DNA of 64,000 nucleotides, taken from the NCBI GenBank assembly GCA_002382805.1, contig DGAD01000007.1, positions 62,001-126,000 on the forward strand, given 5' to 3'. Positions 55,484 to 64,000 of the stretch are shown piece by piece. Positions within the stretch are counted from its first letter, which is position 1, and each line of letters starts with the position of its first letter. The DNA comes from Clostridiales bacterium UBA4039 (GTDB taxonomy: Bacteria > Bacillota > Clostridia > Lachnospirales > Vallitaleaceae). The notes under the pieces were generated by a model, which was given only the letters and a program-made list of their open reading frames with translations, searched no databases and was not told where the DNA came from. Position numbers and translations under genes: made by a program.

Positions 55484-56863
55484 CTATTTATTAAGAAGCA
55501 TAGGTCCTATTATATTCACGTTTCCGGCCCCCATAGTTATTAACATATCGTTGGGCACACAATTTTTTTGGATAAAAGTGCAAATTTCATCAAAATCGTC
55601 AATATACACAATATCTACATCAAAATTTGATAAAGATTCAACAATCATAGAAGCGTGGATATCTCCTGGGTCTTTTTCCCTAGCGGCATAGATATCCGTG
55701 ATGATTACTCCATCAGCAAGCTTTAGAGCTTCAACAAAGTCGCTGTAGAGAGACTTTGTCCGAGAGTAAGTATGGGGTTGAAAAACAATATATAAGCGAT
55801 TAATGTCAATATGCCTAGCTGCTTCAATGGTTTTTCGTATTTCTGTAGGATGATGGGCGTAGTCATCAATAATAGTGATTCCATTATAGGTGCCAATATA
55901 CTCAAAGCGTCGATTGGCTCCGGAAAAATCCAATAGACCTTGTTTGATTTGTTCAAGTCCAATATTTAAACACCTTCCGGTAGCAATAGCGGCAAGGGCG
56001 TTTTCAATATTATGTGAACCGGTAACATGTAGGTGAATGGAATCGACAAACTTACCCTGTTCATATAAATCAAATGTTGGATGCCCCAATTTATTATAGG
56101 AGACATTATCATAAGAATATGTAGAACTGGATAAGGAACCAACAGATATAACCTTGCATGTCAGATTCGCTGTCAATTGTTGAATATCGTCAATTGCGTC
56201 ATTAATAATTAGATAACCGTCGGAATCAATGTTTTGCATAAATTGATAAAAAGAATCTCGAATGGCATGGATATCTTTGAAAAAATCCAAATGATCTTCT
56301 TCAATATTTAATACAAGCCCGATGGTCGGAAAAAATTTGTGAAAGCTATTATTATATTCACATGCTTCAGTAACAAAATAATCGGAATGTCCAATTTTAA
56401 AATTACCATGAATACCTTTGAGGATAGCACCAACAGAAATCGTTGGATCAAGATGTCCGGCCATAAGGATATGGGCAAGCATGGATGTTGTTGTTGTCTT
56501 TCCATGGGTTCCGGCAACAGCAATAGACTGGGCATAATCAGCCATAATATAGCCAAGTAATGTAGCACGTTCCATGATGTCAATGTTTAAAGCTTTGGCT
56601 TTTATCAGCTCAGGGTTATCAGCCTTAACAGCAGCTGTATATACGACTAAATCAATACCTTGATGGATGTGGTCGCTATCGTGGCCGATATATATGCTGG
56701 CACCAAGAGATTTAAGGTGGTTTGTAATGTCAGAGGCGCTTTGGTCAGAACCGCTGATAGTCAATCCACGATTAAATAATACTTCGGCAAGACCACTCAT
56801 ACTTATACCACCGATACCGATAAAAAACACATGTCGATATGATGCAAGATTATTTTTTTTCAT
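55484..56863 (-). CDS. murC: UDP-N-acetylmuramate--L-alanine ligase
   Basis: A 459-residue Mur ligase adding L-Ala to UDP-MurNAc in peptidoglycan synthesis. Motifs: the UDP-binding loop VFFIGIGGISMSGLAEVL, the ATP loop AVAGTHGKTTTTSMLAHI, EACEYNNSFHKFFP, LNIEEDHLDFFKD and the C-terminal DDYAHHPTEIRKT. ATG 56863 is chosen because TTGGAG lies just upstream; an in-frame TTG at 56875 would overlap that site. It is divergent from purR. Confidence 0.97.
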   Translation of the reverse strand: MKKNNLASYRHVFFIGIGGISMSGLAEVLFNRGLTISGSDQSASDITNHLKSLGASIYIGHDSDHIHQGIDLVVYTAAVKADNPELIKAKALNIDIMERATLLGYIMADYAQSIAVAGTHGKTTTTSMLAHILMAGHLDPTISVGAILKGIHGNFKIGHSDYFVTEACEYNNSFHKFFPTIGLVLNIEEDHLDFFKDIHAIRDSFYQFMQNIDSDGYLIINDAIDDIQQLTANLTCKVISVGSLSSSTYSYDNVSYNKLGHPTFDLYEQGKFVDSIHLHVTGSHNIENALAAIATGRCLNIGLEQIKQGLLDFSGANRRFEYIGTYNGITIIDDYAHHPTEIRKTIEAARHIDINRLYIVFQPHTYSRTKSLYSDFVEALKLADGVIITDIYAAREKDPGDIHASMIVESLSNFDVDIVYIDDFDEICTFIQKNCVPNDMLITMGAGNVNIIGPMLLNK

Positions 56864-56899
56864 AATTAACTCCAATCAAATGAAATAAGAATATCTCCT

Positions 56900-56928
56900 A
56901 TTGTAAACGATTCTTAAGCGAAGGGCAA
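56900..56928 (-). promoter_or_regulatory. murC promoter
   Basis: Minus strand TTGCCC (56923-56928), 17-bp spacer, TACAAT (56900-56905), 36 bases before the start codon. Confidence 0.6.
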
Positions 56929-56950
56929 CTGCATGAATCAGAAAAAAAGG

Positions 56951-56979
56951 TTATCATATGGGAAAACTTAGTGTATAAT
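56951..56979 (+). promoter_or_regulatory. purR promoter
   Basis: TTATCA (56951-56956), 17-bp spacer, TATAAT (56974-56979), 27 bases before ATG 57007. I see no convincing PurBox in the gap. Confidence 0.6.
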
Positions 56980-57006
56980 GAAGAAAACGACCTAAGTGAG
57001 GAAAGA

Positions 57007-57813
57007 ATGAATAGATTATCAAAAGCGCAACGTATTAGTTTAATAACCAAGATTTTTGTAGATCATCCGTTTCATATGTATACGCTACAATACTTTTCTG
57101 AAAAGTTTCAATGTGCAAAATCGACGCTAAGTGAAGATATTAATCTCATTGAAGAAGTTTTTAGAAAAAACGATGAAGGCGAGATTATCTCGGTTTCAGG
57201 GGCGGCTGGTGGAATATATTACGCTGCATATATGAAACAGGAGAAGATTGAAAAGGTCAAGCAATTAATTTGCCATAAATTAAATGATTATAAACGTGTC
57301 ATTCCTGGGGGATTTGTTTATATGAATGATCTTTTTTTTGATTCGAAAATGTTAAAAAAAATGGCAAGATGCATTATCACAAAATATAGAGAGCATCAAA
57401 TTGATTATGTCGTGACAATTGAAACAAAAGGGATACCTCTAGCGATGGCAATTGCCAATGAACTCAATATCCCAGTGGCAGTTGTTCGAAAATCTGCGAG
57501 ATTATCCGAAGGTACGACGATGCAAATGAATTATGTGACAGGATCGTCACGAAGCATAAAAACAATGGCAATGCCGATTCGCTCGATTCAGAGAAAATCA
57601 AATATTCTTTTAGTCGATGATTTTATGAAAGCAGGAGGGACAGCAAAAGGAATGGCAGACTTAATGTCTGAATTTGAAGCTAACATTATTGGAGTTGCCG
57701 TGGTTTTAGCAACCAAGGAACCTAAAGAAAAACTGATTAAGAATTATTATACACTCGTTGAATATGATGGCGTTGATGAGGATAAGAGAGAGATTAAAAT
57801 CAACCCAGCGTAA
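57007..57813 (+). CDS. purR: PurR-type purine operon repressor
   Basis: A 268-residue Bacillota PurR: an N-terminal winged helix (about 1-75; RISLITKIFVDHPFHMYTLQ, FQCAKSTLSEDINLI) and a phosphoribosyltransferase-fold domain with the PRPP loop ILLVDDFMKAGGTAKGM (about 198-214). In Bacillus, PRPP binding releases it from PurBox DNA. ATG 57007 is used because GAGGAAAG precedes it and the family N-terminus begins near there. Its PRPP ligand is made by prs, encoded 5 kb downstream. Confidence 0.94.
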   Translation: MNRLSKAQRISLITKIFVDHPFHMYTLQYFSEKFQCAKSTLSEDINLIEEVFRKNDEGEIISVSGAAGGIYYAAYMKQEKIEKVKQLICHKLNDYKRVIPGGFVYMNDLFFDSKMLKKMARCIITKYREHQIDYVVTIETKGIPLAMAIANELNIPVAVVRKSARLSEGTTMQMNYVTGSSRSIKTMAMPIRSIQRKSNILLVDDFMKAGGTAKGMADLMSEFEANIIGVAVVLATKEPKEKLIKNYYTLVEYDGVDEDKREIKINPA

Positions 57814-57837
57814 CAACAAGGTAAAGGAGGCGGACGA

Positions 57838-59115
57838 ATGCATAAAAAAGAAGTTGTTGCAATGGTACTTGCCGGAGGGCGTGGGAGCCGATTAGGGATA
57901 CTGACAGATAAGACAGCAAAGCCTGCAGTCTCTTTTGGAGGAAAGTATCGAATTATTGATTTTACTTTAAGTAACTGTATTAACTCGGGGATTGATACAG
58001 TTGGTGTCTTAACACAATACCAACCACTACAATTAAATCGACATATAGGAATCGGAATTCCTTGGGACTTAGATAAAAGCATTGGCGGTATAACCGTTTT
58101 ATCACCATATCTAAGTCGTGAAAATGAAGCATGGTATTCAGGAACAGCCAATGCTATTTTTCAAAACATTCCTTTTATTGACTATTATGACCCTGAATAT
58201 GTTTTAGTCTTATCAGGAGACCATATTTATAAGATGGACTATGAGATGATGTTAAATAATCATAAACTGACCGGTGCAGATATATCCATTGCCGTATTGC
58301 CAGTTCCTTACGAGCAGGCGCATCAATTTGGTATTATGAATACAGATGACCAACATCGCATTATTGAGTTTGAAGAAAAACCGGAAAATCCAAAAAACAA
58401 TTTAGCTTCCATGGGAATCTATATTTTTAATTGGAAAGTATTGCGTAATGCCCTAAAACGCGCAGAAAAAAACCATAACAACAGTGATTTTGGTAAGCAT
58501 ATTATTCCTTTTTGTTTAAAACAAGAGTATCAAGTGGTTGCATATGAATTTGAAGGTTTTTGGAGAGATGTAGGAACACTAGAGTCATACTGGAAGACAA
58601 ATATGGAACTGATTAGTTTGGTTCCGGAGTTTAATTTGTATGAAGCGTATTGGAAAATTTATACTAATAATGAAATTCAACCGCCCCAATATATTGCCGA
58701 CACTGCAAATGTAGACAGGTGTATTTTAGGAGAAGGTACAGAAATATACGGTAGTATATTTAACTGTGTCATCGGCTCCAATGTGACCATTGAAAAGGGA
58801 TGTATGATTAAAGACTCGATCATCATGTCAAATACGACGATTCGAGAAAATACTAGAATAGAGCGAGGTGTCATCTCTGAAGATGTAATCATCGGCAAAA
58901 ACGTTACGATAGGGGAAGGGGAAAATACAGTTAATGCATTAGATCCTCAAATATACTATTCAGGGATAACGGTTGTTGGAGAGGATGCCATTATTCCCGA
59001 TAATGTATGGATTGGGAAAAATTGTACAATTACCGGCAAAACCACAATAAATGATTATAGACAGCAACGGCTAGAAAGTGGCAACAGTATTTTATTGGAG
59101 GAGGTGGACATATGA
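57838..59115 (+). CDS. glgC: glucose-1-phosphate adenylyltransferase, catalytic subunit
   Basis: A 425-residue ADP-glucose pyrophosphorylase, the first step of glycogen synthesis. N-terminal nucleotidyltransferase motifs: [64 protein letters not shown] and [15 protein letters not shown]. The C-terminal third is a left-handed beta-helix of hexapeptide repeats (about 290-405). It starts 24 bases after purR with AAGGAGGCGGACG and overlaps glgD by four bases. Confidence 0.96.
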   Translation: MHKKEVVAMVLAGGRGSRLGILTDKTAKPAVSFGGKYRIIDFTLSNCINSGIDTVGVLTQYQPLQLNRHIGIGIPWDLDKSIGGITVLSPYLSRENEAWYSGTANAIFQNIPFIDYYDPEYVLVLSGDHIYKMDYEMMLNNHKLTGADISIAVLPVPYEQAHQFGIMNTDDQHRIIEFEEKPENPKNNLASMGIYIFNWKVLRNALKRAEKNHNNSDFGKHIIPFCLKQEYQVVAYEFEGFWRDVGTLESYWKTNMELISLVPEFNLYEAYWKIYTNNEIQPPQYIADTANVDRCILGEGTEIYGSIFNCVIGSNVTIEKGCMIKDSIIMSNTTIRENTRIERGVISEDVIIGKNVTIGEGENTVNALDPQIYYSGITVVGEDAIIPDNVWIGKNCTITGKTTINDYRQQRLESGNSILLEEVDI

Positions 59116-60230
59116 GGGCATTAGGAATTATTCTTGCCGGAGGAAAAAATGAACGATTAAAAGAGCTGACGCATATGCGAGCCTTAGCGGCTATGCCTAT
59201 TGCAGGCAGTTATCGCGCCATTGACTTTGCACTTAGCAACATGACCAACTCAAACATAAAAAAAGTGGCGGTAGTAACCCAATATAATGCACGGTCTTTG
59301 GTTGAGCACTTAAGTTCGGCAAAATGGTGGGATTTTGGTCGTAAACATGGTGGACTGTATTTATTGACCCCATATATCACCCATGATAATAGTCTTTGGT
59401 ATCGCGGAACCGCAGATGCAATATATCAAAATCTTTCTTATTTAAAAAATAGCCATGAACCTTATGCGATTATTGCCCAAGGAGATGGGATTAGTAAGAT
59501 TGACTATAATGATGTATTACAATATCATATCAATTCCCATGCAGATATTACCATTGTCTGTAAAAAGATACAAAGGGTGCAAGACTTATCAAGATTCGGC
59601 CATGTCGTATTGAATGAAGAAAATCGAATCATAGAGTTTGAAGAAAAGCCGATTGATCCACAAGGTAATCTTGTCTCAGCAGGAGTATATATTATCCGAC
59701 GCCGTTTACTTATTGATTTGATTGAAGCGGCGGCCAAAGAAGGACGATATGACTTTGTGACAGACATTATCGTACGTTATAGAAAGCAAAAGAAAATCAT
59801 GGCGTATGTTCATGAAGGATACTGGATGTCTATCGCTGCATTGGAATCATACTATCAAGTGAATATGGACTTTTTAAATCATGATTTACGGGCATATTTT
59901 TTCAAAGAGCGTCCAAGTATTTTATCTAAAGTTGAGGATGAACCACCGGCAAAATTCAACCAAGGAACGAAGGTGTCCAATAGTTTATGTTCTTCAGGAT
60001 GTATCGTCAACGGGACCTTAGAAAATTCGCTATTGTTTCGCAAGGTCTTTGTGGGTAAAAATACAGTGATTAAAAATTCAATTATTCTTAATGGAACATA
60101 TATAGGTGACCATTGTCGAATAGAAAATTGTATTGTGGATAGCAAAAGTACCATCGCCGATGGAAGTCACTATGTTGGAGAAGCCCATGAACCTAAGATT
60201 GTTGTGAATAAAGAACAAATATTTTTTTAG
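59112..60230 (+). CDS. glgD: GlgD, regulatory partner of ADP-glucose pyrophosphorylase
   Basis: A 372-residue GlgC homologue. The nucleotide loop is altered ([20 protein letters not shown]) and the catalytic region reads [13 protein letters not shown] instead of [11 protein letters not shown], as in known GlgD proteins, which are inactive alone but raise GlgC activity in a heterotetramer. Hexapeptide repeats form the C-terminus. The ATGA overlap with glgC fits equal co-translation. The spoVG promoter begins at the base after its stop. Confidence 0.95.
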   Translation: MRALGIILAGGKNERLKELTHMRALAAMPIAGSYRAIDFALSNMTNSNIKKVAVVTQYNARSLVEHLSSAKWWDFGRKHGGLYLLTPYITHDNSLWYRGTADAIYQNLSYLKNSHEPYAIIAQGDGISKIDYNDVLQYHINSHADITIVCKKIQRVQDLSRFGHVVLNEENRIIEFEEKPIDPQGNLVSAGVYIIRRRLLIDLIEAAAKEGRYDFVTDIIVRYRKQKKIMAYVHEGYWMSIAALESYYQVNMDFLNHDLRAYFFKERPSILSKVEDEPPAKFNQGTKVSNSLCSSGCIVNGTLENSLLFRKVFVGKNTVIKNSIILNGTYIGDHCRIENCIVDSKSTIADGSHYVGEAHEPKIVVNKEQIFF

Positions 60231-60259
60231 TTGAAAACATATTTTATATAAGATATAAT
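60231..60259 (+). promoter_or_regulatory. spoVG promoter
   Basis: TTGAAA (60231-60236), 17-bp spacer, TATAAT (60254-60259), starting directly after the glgD stop. The following leader has a hairpin AAGTGG (60281-60286) / CCACTT (60294-60299). In Bacillus spoVG is SigH-dependent; the sites here look SigA-like. Confidence 0.65.
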
Positions 60260-60330
60260 AGAATTAGTATTTAATAAAGGAAGTGGGGGTATACCACTTA
60301 CAGCACGTTACAGAAAGGGGTACATTTTTT

Positions 60331-60633
60331 ATGGAGATAACTGATGTAAGAGTAAGAAAAGTAGCAAAAGAGGGAAAAATGAAAGCTGTAGTGTCAATTA
60401 CATTTGATAATGAATTTGTTGTTCATGATATTAAAGTGATTGAAGGTGAAAAAGGGTTATTTATTGCAATGCCAAGCCGAAAGGCGCTTGATGGTGAATT
60501 TCGGGATATTGCCCATCCAATTAACTCAGAGACGCGAGAAAAATTGCAAAAATCAATACTAGAAAAATATGAAACAATTTCTCTTGCTGAACAAAACGAA
60601 GATATGAACGATATGTCAGAAGTTTATGAGTAA
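60331..60633 (+). CDS. spoVG: SpoVG, RNA/DNA-binding regulator
   Basis: A 100-residue SpoVG, a small dimeric nucleic-acid-binding regulator involved in sporulation septation and global control. The signature [11 protein letters not shown] at the N-terminus and [21 protein letters not shown] are diagnostic; the variable tail is acidic. ATG 60331 is the conserved start, with AGAAAGGGG upstream. It is followed by a strong terminator, so glmU needs its own promoter. Confidence 0.96.
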   Translation: MEITDVRVRKVAKEGKMKAVVSITFDNEFVVHDIKVIEGEKGLFIAMPSRKALDGEFRDIAHPINSETREKLQKSILEKYETISLAEQNEDMNDMSEVYE

Positions 60634-60638
60634 TATGC

Positions 60639-60678
60639 AAACACTTCTATCCAAAGGATAGAGGTGTTTCTTTTTTTA
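60639..60678 (+). terminator. spoVG terminator
   Basis: AAACACTTCTATCC (60639-60652) pairs with GGATAGAGGTGTTT (60656-60669), loop AAA, then C and eight T residues. Confidence 0.9.
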
Positions 60679-60951
60679 ATCTCTGGGCAAGTCCTACTTT
60701 AGCCTTCTGCTTTAAAACTTAGCAGAAAGGGTCAAGGACCTTTCCTGCCGCGAACAATATCTCTTCGAGATAACGCGACAGAGTCGATTTGTTCTGTTAT
60801 TAAAAAATTTCTTTGTATAAATTTAACTAGAAAAATATTGACAGAAAGCAATTTCCTAGTCTTTGCTTGAAAAGATACAAATTTCAAATTTGTACTTGCG
60901 GTAGGTTGCTTTCTGTTGTACAATGTGTTGTGGAAAAGGAGCGTGTATACA
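60679..60951 (+). other. structured leader/intergenic region before glmU
   Basis: The 273-bp gap is full of inverted repeats. CCTTCTGCT (60703-60711) pairs with AGCAGAAAGG (60721-60730); GTCCT (60691-60695) pairs with AGGAC (60735-60739); ATCTC-TTC-GAGAT is at about 60759-60771. ACAGAAAGCAA (60841-60851) is a perfect 11-bp inverted repeat with TTGCTTTCTGT (60906-60916), enclosing the 19-nt palindrome TACAAATTTCAAATTTGTA (60876-60894). It does not look like the glmS ribozyme or any riboswitch I know. Confidence 0.5.
60896..60924 (+). promoter_or_regulatory. candidate glmU promoter
   Basis: TTGCGG (60896-60901), 17-bp spacer, TACAAT (60919-60924), 28 bases before ATG 60952. The right arm of the 11-bp inverted repeat lies in its spacer. 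Confidence 0.5.
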
Positions 60952-62316
60952 ATGTCCGTTATGAAAGCGGTAATTTTGGCAGCAGGCGCAGGAACTCGAA
61001 TGAAATCCGACAAGCCGAAAGTCATTCATAAAATATTGGATCGAACCATGTTGGATTATGCAATTGAAGCAGCGTATGAAGCAGGAGCACAAGAAGTCTG
61101 TGTTATTGTTGGTCATGGACGTGATGAAGTTATGGAAACCATAAAACATCCGGTGTCTTATGCAATACAACATGAACAGCTTGGAACTGGTCATGCAGTT
61201 ATGCAAGCCAAGGAATTTATTCAAGGTGAAGGCAATATACTCGTTTTATTTGGAGATACGCCTTTAATTACTGGAGAAAGCTTATCTAAGCTTAAAACAG
61301 TTCATGAGCAATATAATCATGGCGTAACCGTTTTGACAACACATGTTACAGATCCGACGGGGTATGGACGAATTATTCGTGATGAACAAGGACAATTCCT
61401 TAAAAGCGTTGAGCATAAAGATGCAACGCAAGATGAACTTAAAGTCAATGAGATTAATAGTGGTATGTATATGTTTAAAGCAGAGGCTTTATCAAAAGCT
61501 CTTGGCCAGCTTACCAATCATAATGCTCAAGGAGAATATTATCTTCCGGACACCTTAAGTATCATCCAAAAAGAAGGTGAATTAGTTGACGCAATGGCGA
61601 TAGAGAATGTGACAGAGATTTTAGGCGTTAACAACAAAGTTCAGCTTTTTGAAGCAACAACCATTATGCGTAACCGGATTAATCATAGACTGATGGAAGC
61701 CGGCGTAACAATGATTGATGCTAACCAAGTATACATAGGCAAAGATGTTGTTGTTGAAGCCGATGCAATTTTATATCCAGGAACAACGATTGAAGGGAAA
61801 AGTATTATAAAAACCGGAGCACATATAGGCGCCAATAGCAAAATTGTTAATTCAATTATTGAGTCAAACGTCACGGTTGAAAACTCTACAATATTGGAAA
61901 GTAAAGTTGAAGTAGGTTCAACAGTAGGTCCTTATGCATATATTCGACCCAACAGCAGTATTGGTCGAAATGTAAAAGTAGGCGATTTTGTGGAAATTAA
62001 AAATTCCACCATTGGAGATGGGACAAAAATATCACATCTGACGTATGTGGGAGATGCAGACGTTGGGCGCGAGGTTAATTTTGGTTGTGGTACAGTAACT
62101 GTTAATTATGATGGCGTTAAAAAACACCGAACAACAATTAAAGATCATGCATTTATTGGTTGTAACACAAACTTAGTCTCTCCAGTGACAGTAGAAGAAA
62201 ACGCATATACTGCAGCAGGATCAACAATTACAAAAGATGTACCTCAAGATGCATTAGGCATCGCAAGAAGTAGGCAAGAGAACAAAATCAATTGGGTAAA
62301 AAAGAAACGACATTAG
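60952..62316 (+). CDS. glmU: bifunctional GlmU: GlcN-1-P acetyltransferase / UDP-GlcNAc pyrophosphorylase
   Basis: A 454-residue enzyme making UDP-GlcNAc for cell wall synthesis. The N-terminal uridylyltransferase has [32 protein letters not shown] and [12 protein letters not shown]; the C-terminal left-handed beta-helix has [40 protein letters not shown] and [20 protein letters not shown] with the acetyltransferase active site. ATG 60952 (AAAAGGA eleven bases before) is preferred; ATG 60961 is a possible alternative start. It is followed by prs 37 bases on. Confidence 0.97.
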   Translation: MSVMKAVILAAGAGTRMKSDKPKVIHKILDRTMLDYAIEAAYEAGAQEVCVIVGHGRDEVMETIKHPVSYAIQHEQLGTGHAVMQAKEFIQGEGNILVLFGDTPLITGESLSKLKTVHEQYNHGVTVLTTHVTDPTGYGRIIRDEQGQFLKSVEHKDATQDELKVNEINSGMYMFKAEALSKALGQLTNHNAQGEYYLPDTLSIIQKEGELVDAMAIENVTEILGVNNKVQLFEATTIMRNRINHRLMEAGVTMIDANQVYIGKDVVVEADAILYPGTTIEGKSIIKTGAHIGANSKIVNSIIESNVTVENSTILESKVEVGSTVGPYAYIRPNSSIGRNVKVGDFVEIKNSTIGDGTKISHLTYVGDADVGREVNFGCGTVTVNYDGVKKHRTTIKDHAFIGCNTNLVSPVTVEENAYTAAGSTITKDVPQDALGIARSRQENKINWVKKKRH

Positions 62317-62353
62317 TCAGCTGTCTGACAAAGATTTATTAGGAGGAAATTTA

Positions 62354-63328
62354 ATGACCAGTACGGTAAAAACAGTGGATGGTATCAAAATCTTTTCTGG
62401 GAATTCAAACAAGCCTTTGGCTCAAAAAATTGCACGTTCACTAGGTGGAGAATTGGCAATATGTGAAGCAGGACAATTTAGTGATGGTGAAAGTTTTGTT
62501 AAAATTGGAGAAATCGTTCGTGGAATTGATTGCTTTGTTATTCAATCAACATCAAATCCGGTTAACGACAACTTGATGGAGTTATTAATTACGATTGATG
62601 CGTTACGCCGAGCTTCTGCGGGACGTATAACAGCAGTTATCCCATATTATGGGTATGCGCGACAAGACCGTAAAGCGCGAGCAAGAGACCCAATTAGTGC
62701 AAGATTGGTTGCAGATTTATTCCAAGCAGCAGGAGCAGATCGTGTCTTAACAATGGATTTACATTCATCTCAAATTCAAGGATTTTTCTCAATGCCTGTT
62801 GACCACATGTTAGGGAATCCTATGTTGGTTGATTACTATACCAACAAGATTAAAGAAATTGAAGGCGACTTTGTCGTTGTTGCACCAGATATCGGTAGTG
62901 TAAAACGTAGCCGATCATTTGCAGAAGAGATAGATATTCCACTGGCAATTATCGATAAACGCCGACCAGAAGCTAATGTTAGCGAAGTTATGAGCGTTAT
63001 TGGTGATGTAAAGGGCAAAAATGTCATCATGGTTGATGACATGATTGATACAGCAGGTACAATTTGCAATGCAGCTCAAGCAATGCATGAAAAAGGTGCA
63101 AAACGTATTTTTGCATGTTGTACACATCCGGTTCTTTCAGGACCTGCTATTGAACGTATTCAAAAATCCGCTATTGAAGAGTTAGTTGTATTAGATACGA
63201 TTCAATTATCAAGTGATAAGAAAATTGATAAGATTAAGCAACTGAGTGTCTGCGATATTTTTGCAAATGCGATCAAAGCAATCCACAATAATGAATCTGT
63301 CAGTAAATTATTTGACAAATTAATGTAA
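62354..63328 (+). CDS. prs: ribose-phosphate pyrophosphokinase
   Basis: A 324-residue class I PRPP synthase. Motifs: [56 protein letters not shown] (ATP flexible loop), [27 protein letters not shown] and the PRPP loop [22 protein letters not shown] feeds nucleotide synthesis and is the effector of PurR. It is co-transcribed with glmU as in Bacillus and ends at a terminator. Confidence 0.97.
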   Translation: MTSTVKTVDGIKIFSGNSNKPLAQKIARSLGGELAICEAGQFSDGESFVKIGEIVRGIDCFVIQSTSNPVNDNLMELLITIDALRRASAGRITAVIPYYGYARQDRKARARDPISARLVADLFQAAGADRVLTMDLHSSQIQGFFSMPVDHMLGNPMLVDYYTNKIKEIEGDFVVVAPDIGSVKRSRSFAEEIDIPLAIIDKRRPEANVSEVMSVIGDVKGKNVIMVDDMIDTAGTICNAAQAMHEKGAKRIFACCTHPVLSGPAIERIQKSAIEELVVLDTIQLSSDKKIDKIKQLSVCDIFANAIKAIHNNESVSKLFDKLM

Positions 63329-63383
63329 GACTTAGAGCAAATAAAGTCTTGACAGTTAAACCATGTTGTTAATATATAATAGT

Positions 63384-63421
63384 ATCGCCTATGATGAAAT
63401 GTCATCGTAGGCGATTTTTTT
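63384..63421 (+). terminator. prs terminator
   Basis: ATCGCCTATGATG (63384-63396) pairs with CATCGTAGGCGAT (63403-63415) at 12 of 13 positions, followed by T residues. A TTGACA (63349-63354) and TATAAT (63375-63380) lie just before it with a 20-bp gap, too long for a confident promoter. Confidence 0.85.
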
Positions 63422-63557
63422 GGAAAATTTTATCGATGATAGTGCATTTAACCGATTTAATACAAGGGCTTAAGACCTAAGAGAAATAGGTAGATTGACG
63501 ATGTTAATAGTAATATAGTCTTAATATATATAGTTAATAAGTACTATATCAATAAGC

Positions 63558-63586
63558 TTGATGTTTATATAAAGACATCATATAAT
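63558..63586 (+). promoter_or_regulatory. promoter of the Ser/Thr kinase gene
   Basis: TTGATG (63558-63563), 17-bp spacer, TATAAT (63581-63586). The rest of 63422-63693 is AT-rich, and I see no supported gene in it; a 63-codon frame at 63620 lacks a ribosome site. Confidence 0.6.
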
Positions 63587-63693
63587 GTTTAAAGATGAGG
63601 GCACCATGAGGACATAAGCATGACATGTTATGGAAATAATTACCTGTTAATTATTTCACGACAAGAGGGAAGAATATTTTTTAAGGAGAAATT

Positions 63694-64000
63694 ATGCGAG
63701 TGGGAGAGGTTGTATTTGATAAATACGAAATCATCCGAGTCATTAAAGAATCGGAAGTGGTTTCGGTTTATGAAGCAAAACATATCTATTTACATTCATC
63801 TTGGATCATAAAAAAAATATGTTCAAGGAATCCAATCTATACAAATGAAATCCAAATTTTAAAATCACTGAATCATGAAAATATCCCTTTAATTACGGAT
63901 GTCTTTATTGACGCGGAGACAACCTATGTTATTCGAGAATATATTGAAGGCAAGACACTCGGAGAAATTATTCGAGAAAAAGGTGTCATGTCAGAAGTCA
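63694..64000 (+). CDS. serine/threonine protein kinase-like protein (5' part)
   Basis: The first 102 residues of a Hanks-type kinase, running off the right edge. It begins MRVGEVVFDKYEIIRVIKES; the glycine loop is degenerate (IKESEVVSVYEA, no GxGxxG). The ATP Lys is probably in SSWIIKKI, the helix-C Glu in TNEIQILKSLNHENI, and the hinge reads VIREYIEGKTLGEII. Loss of the glycine loop could mean weak or no activity. ATG 63694 follows TTAAGGAGAAATT, an excellent site. Confidence 0.8.
   Translation, partial: MRVGEVVFDKYEIIRVIKESEVVSVYEAKHIYLHSSWIIKKICSRNPIYTNEIQILKSLNHENIPLITDVFIDAETTYVIREYIEGKTLGEIIREKGVMSEV

Noticed and set aside
60679..60951. glmS-type ribozyme or known riboswitch before glmU
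   Set aside because: The conserved cores of the glmS ribozyme, purine, lysine, THF or c-di-GMP riboswitches are not recognisable.
63620..63811. 63-residue frame upstream of the Ser/Thr kinase
   Set aside because: It lacks a ribosome binding site and overlaps the kinase gene, which has a strong site and clear family sequence.

Overview
The window reads as a 64 kb piece of a low-GC, spore-forming-type Bacillota chromosome, most likely class Clostridia and perhaps close to Lachnospirales. The evidence is the gene set: SpoVG, a Bacillus-type PurR, a DnaD protein with a DnaI/DnaC-like helicase loader, the paired GlgC/GlgD pyrophosphorylases, LytS/YesN-type two-component systems, AraR, and strong AGGAGG-type ribosome binding sites. 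Genus-level assignment is inference. No phage, transposase, CRISPR array or rRNA operon is visible.

Layout. 1-7.5 kb: end of an ABC exporter, a large lipoprotein with a C39-like peptidase end, an AI-2E-type permease, a DUF815-type ATPase, and two tail-to-tail RlmH-family genes. 7.6-20.6 kb: a monosaccharide-sensing and uptake locus with two membrane-anchored sugar-binding proteins around one histidine kinase/response regulator pair, a glycosidase-deacetylase lipoprotein, a metallo-hydrolase and a ChvE-GguA-GguB type transporter. 20.7-25.6 kb: FNT channel, a PPDK-like ATP-binding protein, glutamate dehydrogenase. 25.6-29.9 kb: araR, araA, araD and an AraC-type regulator. 30-39.2 kb: acetate kinase, an AEC carrier, then a second two-component system driving a CUT1 sugar importer without its own ATPase. 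39.3-46.6 kb: M29 aminopeptidase, asnS, small membrane and HD proteins, a decayed pectinesterase, an orphan anchored protein and a GntR regulator. 46.8-51.4 kb: phosphofructokinase with an SbcD/SbcC-like (YhaO/YhaN-like) pair, then tRNA-Arg. 51.5-57 kb: a frameshifted chemoreceptor, the helicase loader and DnaD genes, and murC. 57-64 kb: purR, glgC, glgD, spoVG, glmU, prs and the start of a Ser/Thr kinase.

How it fits together. Most of the accessory content is plant-polysaccharide sugar biology: external sugars are sensed by anchored binding proteins, imported by two ABC systems, and arabinose is isomerised and epimerised to xylulose-5-phosphate. Phosphofructokinase, acetate kinase and the glycogen precursor enzymes lie downstream in metabolism. 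The right end is a conserved housekeeping block (murC, purR, spoVG, glmU, prs) with glgCD inserted.

Most interesting observation. The two RlmH-family genes at 6645-7103 (+) and 7094-7504 (-) have complementary losses. One keeps the SAM-binding knot but lacks the conserved C-terminal tail. The other keeps the tail (EQIYRAYRI...YHK) but has lost the SAM-site glycines. Known RlmH homodimers build the active site from the SAM site of one subunit and the tail of the other, so this pair looks like a division of labour into an obligate heterodimer. Other leads are a 22-bp-spaced direct repeat at the sugar transporter promoter, an AraR operator nested in a terminator loop, tandem DnaA boxes by the helicase-loader operon, and a structured leader before glmU.
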